Made by a program: the position numbers and the translations under genes
In this document: piece by piece, positions 33,491 through 43,182 of the stretch
Layout: each line of letters begins with the position of its first letter
Numbering within the stretch: the first letter of the stretch is position 1
DNA from: Herbaspirillum sp. YR522
GTDB lineage: Bacteria; Pseudomonadota; Gammaproteobacteria; Burkholderiales; Burkholderiaceae_D
Direction: 5' to 3'
DNA length: 64,000 nucleotides
Assembly: GCF_000282575.1 (NCBI RefSeq)
Contig: NZ_AKJA01000116.1
Location: 1-64,000, forward strand
Notes under the pieces: model-generated
Database searches by the model: none
What the model was told of the DNA's origin: nothing
Seen by the model: the letters and a program-made list of their open reading frames with translations, nothing else

Positions 33491-34693
33491 ATGAGCTCTG
33501 TCAGTCGTTTCACGCGCCTTTCCATGACCGTCGCCGTTGCAGCGGCGCTTGTTGCATGCGGCGAAAAACCAGCAGCCCAAGGCGGCGCCATGCCGCCAGC
33601 GGAAGTGTCGGTGGTCACCGTCGCCCCGCAGCAGCTGGCCATCACCAATGAACTGCCAGGTCGCCTGGAAGCGTACCGCGTGGCGCAGGTGCGGGCGCGG
33701 GTGGCCGGCATCGTGCAAAAGCGCGTCTTCAAGGAAGGCAGCGACGTCAAGGAAGGCCAGGTACTGTTCAAGATCGACCCGGCCCAGTTCAAGGCTTCGT
33801 ATGACAGCGCCCAGGCCACCCTCGCACGCGCCCAGGCCAACCTGACCCAGGCCACGCTGAAGGCCCAGCGCTACAAGCCGCTGGTCGAGGTCAATGCCGT
33901 GTCCAAGCAGGAATACGACGACGCCGTGGCCGCCCAGAAGCAGGCCGAGGCCGATGTTGCCTCGGGCAAGGCATCGGTGCAGACCGCCGGACTCAGCCTG
34001 GGTTACGCCACCGTCACCTCGCCCATCACCGGCCGGATCGGCCGTGCGCTGGTGACCGAGGGCGCGCTGGTGGGCCAGGGCGATGCCACCCAGCTGGCGC
34101 TGGTGCAGCAGCTCGATCCGATCTACGTCAACCTGACCCAGTCCAGCGCCGACCTGCTCAAGCTGCAGCAGGCCATGGCCAACGGCCAGTTGAAGAGCGT
34201 GGGCGAGAACAAGGCCAGCGTCACCCTGATGCTGGAAAACGGCCAGGCCTATCCGCTGCCGGGCAAGCTGCTGTTCTCGGACATGTCGGTCGACGAAAGC
34301 ACCGGTTCGGTGTCGCTGCGCGCTGAGTTCCCCAACCCCAAGCGGGTGCTGCTGCCAGGCATGTATGTGCGTACCAAGCTGGAGCAAGCGGTCGACGAGC
34401 AGGCCCTGGTGGTACCACAACAGGCCGTCAGCCGCGACCTCAATGGTTCGTCCGTGATGGTGGTGGGCGCCGACAACAAGGTGGCAGCGCGTCCGGTCAA
34501 GACTGGCGCCTCGCGCGGCAACCAGTGGCAGATCATCGATGGCTTGAAGGAAGGCGACCGCGTGATCGTCGAGGGCCTGCAGAAGGTCAAGCCGGGCGCG
34601 ACCGTCAAGCCGGTGCAGTGGACTCCAGCGGGTGCTCCCGCCGGCCAGGCCGCACCGCAGGGTGCCAATGGCGCCCAACCGAAAGCTAACTAA
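33491..34693 (+). CDS. acrA: AcrA/MexA-type lipoprotein adaptor of tripartite RND pump
   Basis: A 400-residue adaptor with lipoprotein signal (AALVAC, Cys23) that anchors it to the inner membrane. The alpha-hairpin QATLARAQANLTQATLKAQR and lipoyl halves (NELPGRLEAYRVAQVRARVAG) are typical. It ends in a Pro/Ala/Gln-rich tail. It forms an operon with acrB 11 bases downstream and an outer-membrane factor, and is controlled by the AcrR box upstream. ATG 33491 has only a weak SD. Confidence 0.93.
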   Translation: MSSVSRFTRLSMTVAVAAALVACGEKPAAQGGAMPPAEVSVVTVAPQQLAITNELPGRLEAYRVAQVRARVAGIVQKRVFKEGSDVKEGQVLFKIDPAQFKASYDSAQATLARAQANLTQATLKAQRYKPLVEVNAVSKQEYDDAVAAQKQAEADVASGKASVQTAGLSLGYATVTSPITGRIGRALVTEGALVGQGDATQLALVQQLDPIYVNLTQSSADLLKLQQAMANGQLKSVGENKASVTLMLENGQAYPLPGKLLFSDMSVDESTGSVSLRAEFPNPKRVLLPGMYVRTKLEQAVDEQALVVPQQAVSRDLNGSSVMVVGADNKVAARPVKTGASRGNQWQIIDGLKEGDRVIVEGLQKVKPGATVKPVQWTPAGAPAGQAAPQGANGAQPKAN

Positions 34694-34704
34694 GAGGTTG
34701 CCAG

Positions 34705-37700
34705 ATGGGAAAGTTTTTCATTGATCGCCCCGTATTTGCGTGGGTGTTGGCCATCTTCATCATGTTGGCCGGGGTATTGGCGATCACCGGCTTGCCGGTG
34801 GCCCAGTATCCCAGTATTGCGCCGCCGACCATCGTATTGACGGCGACCTATCCGGGCGCGACCGCCCAGACCCTGGACGATTCGGTGACCAGCCTGATCG
34901 AACAGGAAATGAACGGCGCCGACGGCTTGCAATACATGGAATCGCAAAGCCAGGCCAACGGCCAGGTGCAGATCACCGTCACCTTCTCGCCCGAGACCAA
35001 TCCCGACCTGGCGGCGGTGGACGTGCAGAACCGCCTCAAGCGGGTCGAGGCGCGGCTGCCGGCAGCGGTGACGCAACAGGGCGTGCAGGTGGTCAAGTCG
35101 CGCAGCAACTACCTGCTGTTCATCGGCCTGTCGTCGACCGACGGCAAGCTCGACCAGGTGGCGCTGGGCGATTACCTCTCGCGCAACGTGCTCAACGAAG
35201 TCAAGCGCGTACCGGGCGTGGGCCAGGCACAGCTGTTCGGCACCGAGCGCGCCATGCGCATCTGGATCGACCCCAACCGCCTGATCGGCCTGTCGATGAC
35301 GCCGGCCGACGTCACTGCGGCCATCACGGCCCAGAATGCCCTGGTGGCCGGTGGCACGCTGGGCGCGCTGCCCAGCCCCGGCTCGCAGCAACTGGCCGCC
35401 ACCGTGGTGGTGAACGGCCAGCTGACCACGCCCGAGCAGTTCGGCGACATCATCCTGCGCGCCAATGCCAACGGCTCGACCGTGCGCCTGCGCGATGTAG
35501 CGCGCATCGAAGTCGGTGGCCAGACCTATGACACATCGGGTCGCCTGGACGGCAAGCCCAGCGCCTTCATCGGCGTGCAGCTCTCGCCCACCGCCAATGC
35601 GCTGGGTACCGCCACGGCCGTACACAAGAAGATGGAAGAGCTGGCCAGGTATTTCCCGGCCGGCGTGAAGTACACCATCCCCTACGACACATCCAAGTTC
35701 GTCAAGATCTCGATCGAGGAAGTGGTCAAGACCCTGATCGAAGCCATCGTGCTGGTGTTCCTGGTGATGTACCTGTTCTTGCAGAACATCCGCTACACCA
35801 TCATCCCCACGGTGGTGGTGCCGGTGGCGCTGCTGGGTACCTTCGCCACGCTGCTGCTGTTCGGCTTCTCCATCAACGTGCTGACCATGTTCGGCATGGT
35901 GCTGGCCATCGGTATCCTGGTCGATGATGCGATCGTGGTAGTGGAAAACGTCGAGCGCATCATGAGCGAGGAAGGACTCTCACCGGCCGACGCTACCCGC
36001 AAGGCGATGGGCCAGATCAGCGGCGCGCTGATCGGCATCACGCTGGTGCTGATCGCGGTGTTCATCCCCATGGCGTTCTTCGGCGGCGCCGTGGGCGCGA
36101 TCTATCGCCAGTTCTCGCTATCGATGGTGGCCTCGATGGTGTTCTCGGTCCTGATGGCCTTCACCCTCACGCCGGCCCTGTGCGCGACCATCCTCAAGCC
36201 GGTCGAGAAGGGTCATCACCACGAAAAGGGCGGCTTCTTCGGCTGGTTCAACCGCAAGTTCAACACCACCGCCTCGGGCTACCAGGGCTTCATCGGCAAG
36301 ATGCTGGCCAAGGCCGGACGCTACATGATCCTGTATGTGCTGATCGTGGGCGGCGTGGCGCTGCTGTACACGCGCCTGCCGGCATCGTTCCTGCCCAACG
36401 AAGACCAGGGCTACATCATCACCAACATCCAGTTGCCGCCGGGCGCAAGCACGGCACGCACGGTCGAGGTGGTCAAGCAGGTGGAAAACTATTACCTGAA
36501 GAACCCGGCGGTGGAACATGCGATCGGCATTCTCGGCTTCTCGTTCTCGGGTAACGGCCAGAACGCCGCGCTGGTGTTTACCCCGTTGAAGGACTGGGCC
36601 GAGCGCAACAAGTCACAATCGGCCGATGCCATCGCCGGCCAGGCCTTTGGCGCCTTTGCCGGCATCAAGGATGCGATCGTGTTCCCGCTGAACCCGCCGC
36701 CGATCCCCGAACTGGGTAACGCCACCGGCTTTACCTTCCGCCTGCAGGATCGCGCCGGCCTGGGCCACGATGCATTGGTCAAGGCACGCAACCAGATCCT
36801 GGGCATGGCGGCCCAGAGCAAGGTGCTCGCAGGTGTGCGTCCGGAAGGCCTGGAAGATGCGCCGCAGCTGCAGCTCGATATCGATCGCGACCGCGCCAAT
36901 GCATTGGGCGTGCCGTTCTCGACCATCAACAGCGTGCTGTCGACGGCATTGGGTTCGTCCTACGTGAACGACTTCCCGAACCAGGGACGCCAGCAGCGGG
37001 TGATCGTCCAGGCCGACGCCCAGCGCCGCCTGAACCCGGAAGACCTGACCAGCCTGTACGCCCGCAACTCCTCCAATGCGATGGTACCGTTCTCGGCCTT
37101 CGTCACCGCCAAGTGGATCAACGGCCCGGTGCAGTTGATCCGCTACAACGGCTATCCGGCCATGAAGATCGCCGGCGGCGCAGCACCTGGCCGCAGCACC
37201 GGTGAGGCCATGGCCGAGCTGGAATCGTTCGTGGCCAAGCTGCCGGAGGGCTTCGGCTTCGAATGGACCGGCCAGTCGCTGGAGGAAAAGACCTCGGGCA
37301 ACCAGGCGCCGGCGCTGTATGCGCTGTCGCTGGTGGCGGTGTTCCTGGTGCTGGCGGCCTTGTACGAAAGCACTTCGATCCCGCTGGCGGTGATGCTGGT
37401 GGTGCCGCTGGGGATTCTCGGCGCGCTGCTGGGCGTGACCCTGCGCGGCATGCCCAACGACGTATACTTCAAGGTGGGCATGATCGCGGTGGTGGGCCTG
37501 TCGGCCAAGAACGCGATCCTGATCATCGAGTTCGCCAAGGACCTGCAGGCCCAGGGCAAGGGTTTGATCGAAGCCACCCTGGAAGCGGTGCACCTGCGCT
37601 TCCGCCCGATCATCATGACCTCGCTGGCGTTCATCCTGGGCGTGCTGCCATTGGCCATCGCCAGTGGCGCGGGCTCGGCCAGCCAACGCGCCATCGGTAC

Positions 37701-37860
37701 CGGCGTGATGGGCGGCATGATCACCGCGACAGTGCTGGCCGTGTTCTTCGTGCCGGTGTTCTTCGTGGTGGTGCGCAAGCTGTTCAAGGGTAGCGAGCGT
37801 CAAAGGAAGTTCGACGCCGAACACTCCCCAAAGATTAATTCGGAGAATAACAATGGCTAA
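34705..37860 (+). CDS. acrB: AcrB/MexB-type multidrug RND pump
   Basis: A 1051-residue HAE-1 transporter that matches AcrB in length and start (MGKFFIDRPVFAWVLAIFIM). The TM4 relay is GILVDDAIVVVENVERI, and TM10 is GLSAKNAILIIEFAKDL. The ferredoxin-like porter segments and a funnel-type loop are intact. It exports hydrophobic or amphiphilic drugs across both membranes using proton influx. It follows acrA by 11 bases, and its last 8 bases overlap the outer-membrane factor start. Confidence 0.96.
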   Translation: MGKFFIDRPVFAWVLAIFIMLAGVLAITGLPVAQYPSIAPPTIVLTATYPGATAQTLDDSVTSLIEQEMNGADGLQYMESQSQANGQVQITVTFSPETNPDLAAVDVQNRLKRVEARLPAAVTQQGVQVVKSRSNYLLFIGLSSTDGKLDQVALGDYLSRNVLNEVKRVPGVGQAQLFGTERAMRIWIDPNRLIGLSMTPADVTAAITAQNALVAGGTLGALPSPGSQQLAATVVVNGQLTTPEQFGDIILRANANGSTVRLRDVARIEVGGQTYDTSGRLDGKPSAFIGVQLSPTANALGTATAVHKKMEELARYFPAGVKYTIPYDTSKFVKISIEEVVKTLIEAIVLVFLVMYLFLQNIRYTIIPTVVVPVALLGTFATLLLFGFSINVLTMFGMVLAIGILVDDAIVVVENVERIMSEEGLSPADATRKAMGQISGALIGITLVLIAVFIPMAFFGGAVGAIYRQFSLSMVASMVFSVLMAFTLTPALCATILKPVEKGHHHEKGGFFGWFNRKFNTTASGYQGFIGKMLAKAGRYMILYVLIVGGVALLYTRLPASFLPNEDQGYIITNIQLPPGASTARTVEVVKQVENYYLKNPAVEHAIGILGFSFSGNGQNAALVFTPLKDWAERNKSQSADAIAGQAFGAFAGIKDAIVFPLNPPPIPELGNATGFTFRLQDRAGLGHDALVKARNQILGMAAQSKVLAGVRPEGLEDAPQLQLDIDRDRANALGVPFSTINSVLSTALGSSYVNDFPNQGRQQRVIVQADAQRRLNPEDLTSLYARNSSNAMVPFSAFVTAKWINGPVQLIRYNGYPAMKIAGGAAPGRSTGEAMAELESFVAKLPEGFGFEWTGQSLEEKTSGNQAPALYALSLVAVFLVLAALYESTSIPLAVMLVVPLGILGALLGVTLRGMPNDVYFKVGMIAVVGLSAKNAILIIEFAKDLQAQGKGLIEATLEAVHLRFRPIIMTSLAFILGVLPLAIASGAGSASQRAIGTGVMGGMITATVLAVFFVPVFFVVVRKLFKGSERQRKFDAEHSPKINSENNNG

Positions 37861-39286
37861 ACTGTCGATGCCACGACTGACGCAGCTGTGCGCAGTGCTG
37901 GCGGTCGCCGGCGTGCTGGGCGGCTGCTCGCTGGCCCCCACCTATGAACGGCCGCAGGCACCGGTGGAATCGGCCTACCCGGCTACCGCCGAAGGCCGTG
38001 CCGAACTGGATGCGGTCAACCTGGGCTGGCGCCAGTTCTTCCCGGACCAGCGCCTGCAATCCCTGATTGCGGCTGCCCTCGAAAACAACCGTGACCTGCG
38101 CACTGCGGCACTCAATATCGAGGAAGCGCGGGCCCAGTACCAGATCGCCCGCGCCGACCTGTTGCCCACGCTCAACGCCACCGGCTCGGCGGCACGGAGC
38201 CGCACGGCCGCATCGCAATCGCTGACCGGCCAGCCCTACGTGAGCAACAGCTACCAGGTAGGCCTGGCGGTACCGGCCTACGAACTGGACTTCTTCGGCC
38301 GCGTGCGCAGCCTCAAGGATGCCGCGCTGGCCAGCTACCTGGCCACGGAAGAAGCGCGCAAGTCGGCGCAGATCAGCCTGGTGGCCCAGGTGGCGCAAGC
38401 CTACCTGAGCGAGCGTTCGTACGCCGAGCAGTTGTTGCTGGCCGAAGAGACGCTCAAGTCGCGCGAGTCCGATATCCAGTTGGCGCAAAAGCGCTTCGAC
38501 GTCGGCGCCACCTCGGCGCTGGACTTCCGCCTGACGCAGACCCTGGTCGAATCGGCCCGGGTGGCGCGCGCCCAGCTGCAACGCCAGCGCGCCCAGGCCG
38601 ACAATGCGCTGACGCTGCTGGTGGGCCGCAAGGTCAACGACCTGCCGGCCACGCAATTGCTGTCGGACGAGAAGATCGTCACCGACATCCCGGCCGGCCT
38701 GCCATCGGACCTGCTGATCAACCGTCCCGACATCCGTTCGGCCGAGCAGAGCCTGCTGGCCGCCAATGCCAACATCGGTGCGGCGCGGGCAGCGTTCTTC
38801 CCGAGCATTTCGCTCACCGGCAGCCTGGGCAGCGCCAGCCGTACGCTGGGCGGGCTGTTCGAGTCGGGTTCGGGTGCATGGTCGTTCGGGCCGCAGCTGT
38901 CGCTGCCGATCTTCGACTTCGGCCGCAACAGCGCCAACCTGGACCTGGCCGAAGTGCGCAAGAACAAGGCCATCGTGACCTACGAAAAGACCATCCAGAC
39001 CGCATTCCGCGAAGTGGCCGATGCGTTGGTCGCCCGCGGCAGCCTGGATGAGCAGGTCACGGCGCAAGAGGCGTTCCTGAACTCGCAGCAGGAACGACTG
39101 AAACTGACCGACCTGCGCTTCAAGAACGGCATCGCCTCGTCGCTGGACCAGCTCGACGCCCAGCGCGACCTGTTCTCGGCCCAGCAGGCGCTGATCCAGG
39201 CGCGGCAGTTGCGCCTGAACAATGCGATCGACCTGTACAAGGCGCTGGGGGGCGGGTTGAATGAGAATTCGGTCGCCCGGCAGTAA
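37853..39286 (+). CDS. OprM/CmeC-type outer-membrane factor (NodT family lipoprotein)
   Basis: A 477-residue lipoprotein channel with lipobox VLGGC (Cys25) and mature start SLAPTYERPQ, typical of OprM/NodT proteins. Internal OEP repeats are LRTAALNIEEARAQYQIARA and IGAARAAFFPSISLTGSLG. It completes the acrAB-oprM-like tripartite pump. ATG 37853 overlaps the acrB stop by 8 bases and has SD GGAG. A strong terminator follows the gene. Confidence 0.93.
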   Translation: MAKLSMPRLTQLCAVLAVAGVLGGCSLAPTYERPQAPVESAYPATAEGRAELDAVNLGWRQFFPDQRLQSLIAAALENNRDLRTAALNIEEARAQYQIARADLLPTLNATGSAARSRTAASQSLTGQPYVSNSYQVGLAVPAYELDFFGRVRSLKDAALASYLATEEARKSAQISLVAQVAQAYLSERSYAEQLLLAEETLKSRESDIQLAQKRFDVGATSALDFRLTQTLVESARVARAQLQRQRAQADNALTLLVGRKVNDLPATQLLSDEKIVTDIPAGLPSDLLINRPDIRSAEQSLLAANANIGAARAAFFPSISLTGSLGSASRTLGGLFESGSGAWSFGPQLSLPIFDFGRNSANLDLAEVRKNKAIVTYEKTIQTAFREVADALVARGSLDEQVTAQEAFLNSQQERLKLTDLRFKNGIASSLDQLDAQRDLFSAQQALIQARQLRLNNAIDLYKALGGGLNENSVARQ

Positions 39287-39305
39287 ATATCAGCATGCCT
39301 GATCC

Positions 39306-39337
39306 AAAACACCCCGGCCTTGCAGCCGGGGTGTTTT
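39306..39337 (+). terminator. Strong terminator of the acrAB-oprM-like operon
   Basis: AAAACACCCCGGC-CTTGCA-GCCGGGGTGTTTT, a perfect 13-bp stem with A/T tracts, 19 bases past the last gene. It separates the pump operon from the dTDP-rhamnose genes. Confidence 0.93.
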
Positions 39338-39478
39338 CTTTGATGGCCGCCCGCCGTCTTGCCCTGCCAGCGACGGCATGCGTTTATCATTAGGGTTTGG
39401 CGGGCAATGCGGCCTGGCCAAGTTGGCCGGTGGTGCCGCGCGCGTCACCGGCAATCGGAAGAGTATTAGAACCAGTCC

Positions 39479-40357
39479 ATGAAGATCCTGCTCACAGGCA
39501 GCAACGGCCAGCTTGGCAGCGAATTGCGGCTCGCCCTGGCGCCGCTGGGGACGATTTTGCCTCTTGATCGTAGTCATTGCGATCTGCGTGAGACCGACAC
39601 CGTGCGCTCGCTGGTGCGTGACGTGCATCCTGATATCATCGTCAATGCGGCCGCGTTTACCGCGGTGGACGCCGCTCAGAGCGATCACTCCACGGCCTTT
39701 GCCGTCAACGCGACCGCCCCTGGCATCCTTGGCGAAGAGGCAGCCAGGATCGGAGCGCTCGTGGTGCATTATTCCACCGACTATGTGTTCGACGGTAGCG
39801 GCGATGGCTTTCGCAGCGAGGACGCGCCAACGGCACCATTGAATGCCTACGGCGCCAGCAAGCTGGCAGGCGAACGCAATCTGGCGCAAGCATGTCCGGA
39901 CCACCTCATTTTTCGCACGAGCTGGGTATTCGGCCTTCAAGGCAGCAATTTTCTGAAGACGATGCTGAGCATGGCAAGCCAACGTGAGCGCATCAACATA
40001 GTGGACGACCAGATCGGCGCTCCTACCTCCGCCGCGCTGATTGCCGACATGACGGCGCGCGGCATCGCCGCCGCCCGCGCAGCCACCATGGCGCCGGGCT
40101 GTTACCACCTGGCGGCTGCAGGACAGACCAGCTGGTACGCCTACGCCTGCCATGTCATCGCCAAGGCACGTGCCAGCAATTGGCCGGTAAGACTGGCGGC
40201 CGACGGCATCGTGCCGGTGTGCTCGGACGACTATCCCAGCGCGGCGCGACGCCCGCTCAATTCGCGCCTCGACACCCGAAAATTGCGGCATGCCTTGGGC
40301 CTCGAACTGGAACACTGGCGCGATGGTGTCGACCGCGTAATGAACCGACTTATCTGA
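39479..40357 (+). CDS. rfbD: dTDP-4-dehydrorhamnose reductase
   Basis: A 292-residue extended SDR that makes dTDP-L-rhamnose from dTDP-4-dehydrorhamnose using NAD(P)H. It has nucleotide-binding LTGSNGQLGSE, active-site STDYVFDG, and YxxxK as YGASK. It sits upstream of rfbC in the same direction, but rfbA and rfbB, the other two rhamnose genes, are not in the window. Start ATG 39479. Confidence 0.94.
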   Translation: MKILLTGSNGQLGSELRLALAPLGTILPLDRSHCDLRETDTVRSLVRDVHPDIIVNAAAFTAVDAAQSDHSTAFAVNATAPGILGEEAARIGALVVHYSTDYVFDGSGDGFRSEDAPTAPLNAYGASKLAGERNLAQACPDHLIFRTSWVFGLQGSNFLKTMLSMASQRERINIVDDQIGAPTSAALIADMTARGIAAARAATMAPGCYHLAAAGQTSWYAYACHVIAKARASNWPVRLAADGIVPVCSDDYPSAARRPLNSRLDTRKLRHALGLELEHWRDGVDRVMNRLI

Positions 40358-40407
40358 AAACATCCCATGTCGACCGTAACCGGTTTTACCTCGCAGGAGA
40401 ACGCATC

Positions 40408-40947
40408 ATGATCGTCAGGCAAACCCGACTGCCAGGCGTACTGTTGCTTGAGCCAGCGATATTCCAGGACGAGCGCGGTTTTTTCTATGAACGCTTCAAC
40501 CGCAAGCAATTCATGGCACTCACCGGTGTCGATTGCGACTTCGTGCAAGACAACCACTCCTTGAGCCGCCAGCATGTATTGCGGGGCCTGCATTATCAGG
40601 TGGCACCCCATGCGCAAGGCAAACTGGTCGAAGTGGTCCATGGGGAAGTATTCGACGTGGTGGTGGATATCCGACCTGGTTCGCCCACCTGCGGACAATG
40701 GAGCGGCACGATCCTCAACGCGAAGGAGCATCGCCAACTCTGGATTCCTCCCGGGCTGGCACACGGATTCCTGACCCTTTCCCAGAGCGCCGAGCTGCTC
40801 TACAAGACCACCGACTATTGGTCGCCCGAACACGAGCGCACGATTCGGTGGGACGATCCGGTGCTGGCCATCGACTGGCCCCTGACAGCACCGCCCATCA
40901 TTTCAGCGAAAGATAAGCAAGCAATGTCATATCAGGGCCTGTCATGA
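40408..40947 (+). CDS. rfbC: dTDP-4-dehydrorhamnose 3,5-epimerase
   Basis: A 179-residue cupin-fold RmlC. The catalytic His region is VLRGLHYQ, and DNHSLSRQ precedes it. GLAHGFLTLS and YKTTDYW match the family. It converts dTDP-4-keto-6-deoxyglucose to dTDP-4-keto-L-rhamnose for RmlD. I chose ATG 40408 with SD CAGGAGA; the frame extends upstream to 40180 inside rfbD. Its stop overlaps the next start (ATGA). Confidence 0.94.
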   Translation: MIVRQTRLPGVLLLEPAIFQDERGFFYERFNRKQFMALTGVDCDFVQDNHSLSRQHVLRGLHYQVAPHAQGKLVEVVHGEVFDVVVDIRPGSPTCGQWSGTILNAKEHRQLWIPPGLAHGFLTLSQSAELLYKTTDYWSPEHERTIRWDDPVLAIDWPLTAPPIISAKDKQAMSYQGLS

Positions 40948-41924
40948 GCAATCCCTCCATCCGCGTCCTGGTCACCGGCGCTTCCGGCTTTGTCGGCGGT
41001 GCCCTGTGCGCTCACCTGCGCAGCCATCCGAACATGCGGGTCCGTGCCGCCGTGCGGACCGCCACTCATCAGGTCCTCGGCACGGATGACCCGGCACAGG
41101 TGCTGGTAAGTGCACTCGATGCCGGCACCGACTGGACCGATGCACTCGATGGCATCGATGTCGTCGTGCATTGCGCTGCCCGTGTCCACGTCATGAAGGA
41201 AAGCGTGCGCGACCCCATGGCCGAATTCCGCCGGGTGAATGTGGAGGGGACGCTGCAATTGGCACGCCAGGCGCAGGCAGCGGGGGTCAAGCGCTTCGTG
41301 CTGGTCAGCTCGATCAAGGTCAACGGCGAATCCACGCTGCCAGGAAGGCCGTTCCTGGCCGATGACCTGCCGCATCCGGCCGATCCCTATGGACTTTCCA
41401 AGCTGGAGGCCGAGCAAGGGCTGCTGCGACTGGCGAAGGACGATGCAATGGAAGTGGTGATCGTGCGACCGGTACTTGTCTATGGGCCGGGGGTGAAGGC
41501 CAATTTCCTTGCCATGATGCGTTGGCTCGATCGCGGCATTCCTGTTCCGCTGGGTGCCATCGTGCACAATCGCCGCAGTATGGTAGCCATCGCCAACCTG
41601 GTCGATCTGCTGACCACTTGCATGGTCCACCCCGCGGCCGCCGGACAGGTTTTCCTGGCCGCAGACGGCGAAGACCTGTCTACGACCGAATTGCTCAGGC
41701 GGGTCGCCAAAGCGTTGGATAGACCTGCGCGATTGTTGCCGCTACCGTACACCTGGCTGGAGGCAGCGGCAAGAATGCTCGGCAGGCCGGGCGTGGCACA
41801 GCGCCTCTGCGGTTCCTTGCAGGCCGATATCACCAAGAACCGCACAGTGCTAGGGTGGTCACCAACGATATCGGTCGACGCCGCGCTGGCCAGGACTGCT
41901 GCCCATTACCGACGCGACACCTGA
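40944..41924 (+). CDS. WbpV-like SDR reductase or 4-epimerase
   Basis: A 326-residue SDR with nucleotide motif VTGASGFVGGAL. Ser is in LVSSIKVNGE, and YGLSK replaces YxxxK. The sequence resembles WbpV-type enzymes, which in Pseudomonas aeruginosa reduce UDP-4-keto-6-deoxy-GlcNAc to UDP-QuiNAc. A WbpM-like dehydratase encoded at 46.6-48.6 kb would supply that substrate. The start overlaps rfbC by four bases, so the three genes form one operon. It could alternatively be a plain 4-epimerase. The 3' end overlaps waaA on the other strand by 19 bases. Confidence 0.75.
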   Translation: MSNPSIRVLVTGASGFVGGALCAHLRSHPNMRVRAAVRTATHQVLGTDDPAQVLVSALDAGTDWTDALDGIDVVVHCAARVHVMKESVRDPMAEFRRVNVEGTLQLARQAQAAGVKRFVLVSSIKVNGESTLPGRPFLADDLPHPADPYGLSKLEAEQGLLRLAKDDAMEVVIVRPVLVYGPGVKANFLAMMRWLDRGIPVPLGAIVHNRRSMVAIANLVDLLTTCMVHPAAAGQVFLAADGEDLSTTELLRRVAKALDRPARLLPLPYTWLEAAARMLGRPGVAQRLCGSLQADITKNRTVLGWSPTISVDAALARTAAHYRRDT

Positions 41925-43180
41925 TCCATCAATGGTGCCAGCAGCGCCATCGTGCGCATGGTAGCGCCCTGGTGCCGGTACGCAAAAGAGGCCGCGGCCG
42001 CGGCCCGGCGCGCATATTCGTCGGGATCCGCCGCCAATGCCGACCAAGCGCCCAACATTTGCTCAGCGTCGCCGACCCGCGCTGCCGCCACGGCGGCAAT
42101 GGCGTCGTGCGTGATGTGCGCGAAATTAAACGTGTGCGGCCCGATCAATACCGGCTTGCCCAGCGCCAGGGCCTCGATCAGGTTCTGGCCGCCCAGCGGC
42201 AACAGGCTGCCGCCGATGAACGCTACGTCACACAGGGCATAGTAGGCGAACATCTCCCCCATCGAATCGCCCAACAACACGTCGGCGTCGCCCACATCCT
42301 GCGTCATGGTCGAACGGCGCCGCAGCGACCAGCCCTGCCCCTGGATGAGCGAAGCCACCTCGTCGAAACGCTGTGGATGGCGGGGCACGATGACAGTGAG
42401 CCAATCCGGCCGTCCGAACTTGCCAAGGGCCTCCAGGATCAATGCTTCCTCACCCTCGCGGGTACTGGCGCACAGCAGCACAGGACGCTCGCCCAACGCC
42501 CGTTTCCATGCCCGGCCGCGCTCGACCACGTCAGTCGGGGGCTGTACATCGAACTTCAGGCTGCCGGTCACTGCGACGTGATTAGCGCCGAACTGCCTCA
42601 GGCGACGCTCATCGTCGTCCGACTGTGCCCCCACGCAATCGATCATTTCGGCTGCCGGACGCAGCAAGCTGGAAAATCGTTTCCCTCGTCGCAAGGAACG
42701 TTCGGACAGACGTGCGTTGGCCACCATCACCGGCACGTCAAATCGCTTGCACTGCGCAATCAGATTGGGCCAGACCTCGGTCTCCATCAGTATGCAGACA
42801 TCCGGTTCGAAATGGCGCAAGAAGCGCGCGCACATCCAGCCAGTGTCATAGGGGAGAAAGCTCTGCACCACCCGTCTGCCATGCTTGGCGAACACCTGGG
42901 TACCGGTGGCGCGACCGGTGGCGGTCATGCAGGTCAACAGGACCGAGTGTTGCCGATAGCGATGCAACAAGGCGTCGATCAACGGCTCTGCCGCACGGGT
43001 CTCCCCTACCGAAACCGCATGTACCCAGATCAATGGCGGCTGCGCCCCACGTGGCCCGTAAAACCCCAGGCGCTGGCCGATGTGCTGGCGGTAGCCCGGC
43101 TCCTTGCGGCCGCGGCGCCACAGGCGCAGCAGTACCAGCGGCATGGCGAACCACCACAAGGCAGAGTAGAGCAGGCGCAT
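41906..43180 (-). CDS. waaA: Kdo transferase WaaA
   Basis: A 424-residue GT30 enzyme that attaches Kdo to lipid A at the inner membrane. N-terminal WVHAVSVGET, then LMETEVWPN, and C-terminal IGGSLLPLGGQN with NLIEAL are the family's motifs. ATG 43180 (MRLLYSAL) comes two bases after the KdoO stop. The frame extends to a TTG at 43186, which would give a TTGA overlap. It is coupled with kdoO, fitting modification of the Kdo that WaaA adds. Confidence 0.95.
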   Translation of the reverse strand: MRLLYSALWWFAMPLVLLRLWRRGRKEPGYRQHIGQRLGFYGPRGAQPPLIWVHAVSVGETRAAEPLIDALLHRYRQHSVLLTCMTATGRATGTQVFAKHGRRVVQSFLPYDTGWMCARFLRHFEPDVCILMETEVWPNLIAQCKRFDVPVMVANARLSERSLRRGKRFSSLLRPAAEMIDCVGAQSDDDERRLRQFGANHVAVTGSLKFDVQPPTDVVERGRAWKRALGERPVLLCASTREGEEALILEALGKFGRPDWLTVIVPRHPQRFDEVASLIQGQGWSLRRRSTMTQDVGDADVLLGDSMGEMFAYYALCDVAFIGGSLLPLGGQNLIEALALGKPVLIGPHTFNFAHITHDAIAAVAAARVGDAEQMLGAWSALAADPDEYARRAAAAASFAYRHQGATMRTMALLAPLMDQVSRR

Positions 43181-43182
43181 CG

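Noticed and set aside
36613..37941. 442-codon minus-strand ORF inside acrB
   Set aside because: Antisense to the conserved AcrB C-terminal half; no motif or start signal.
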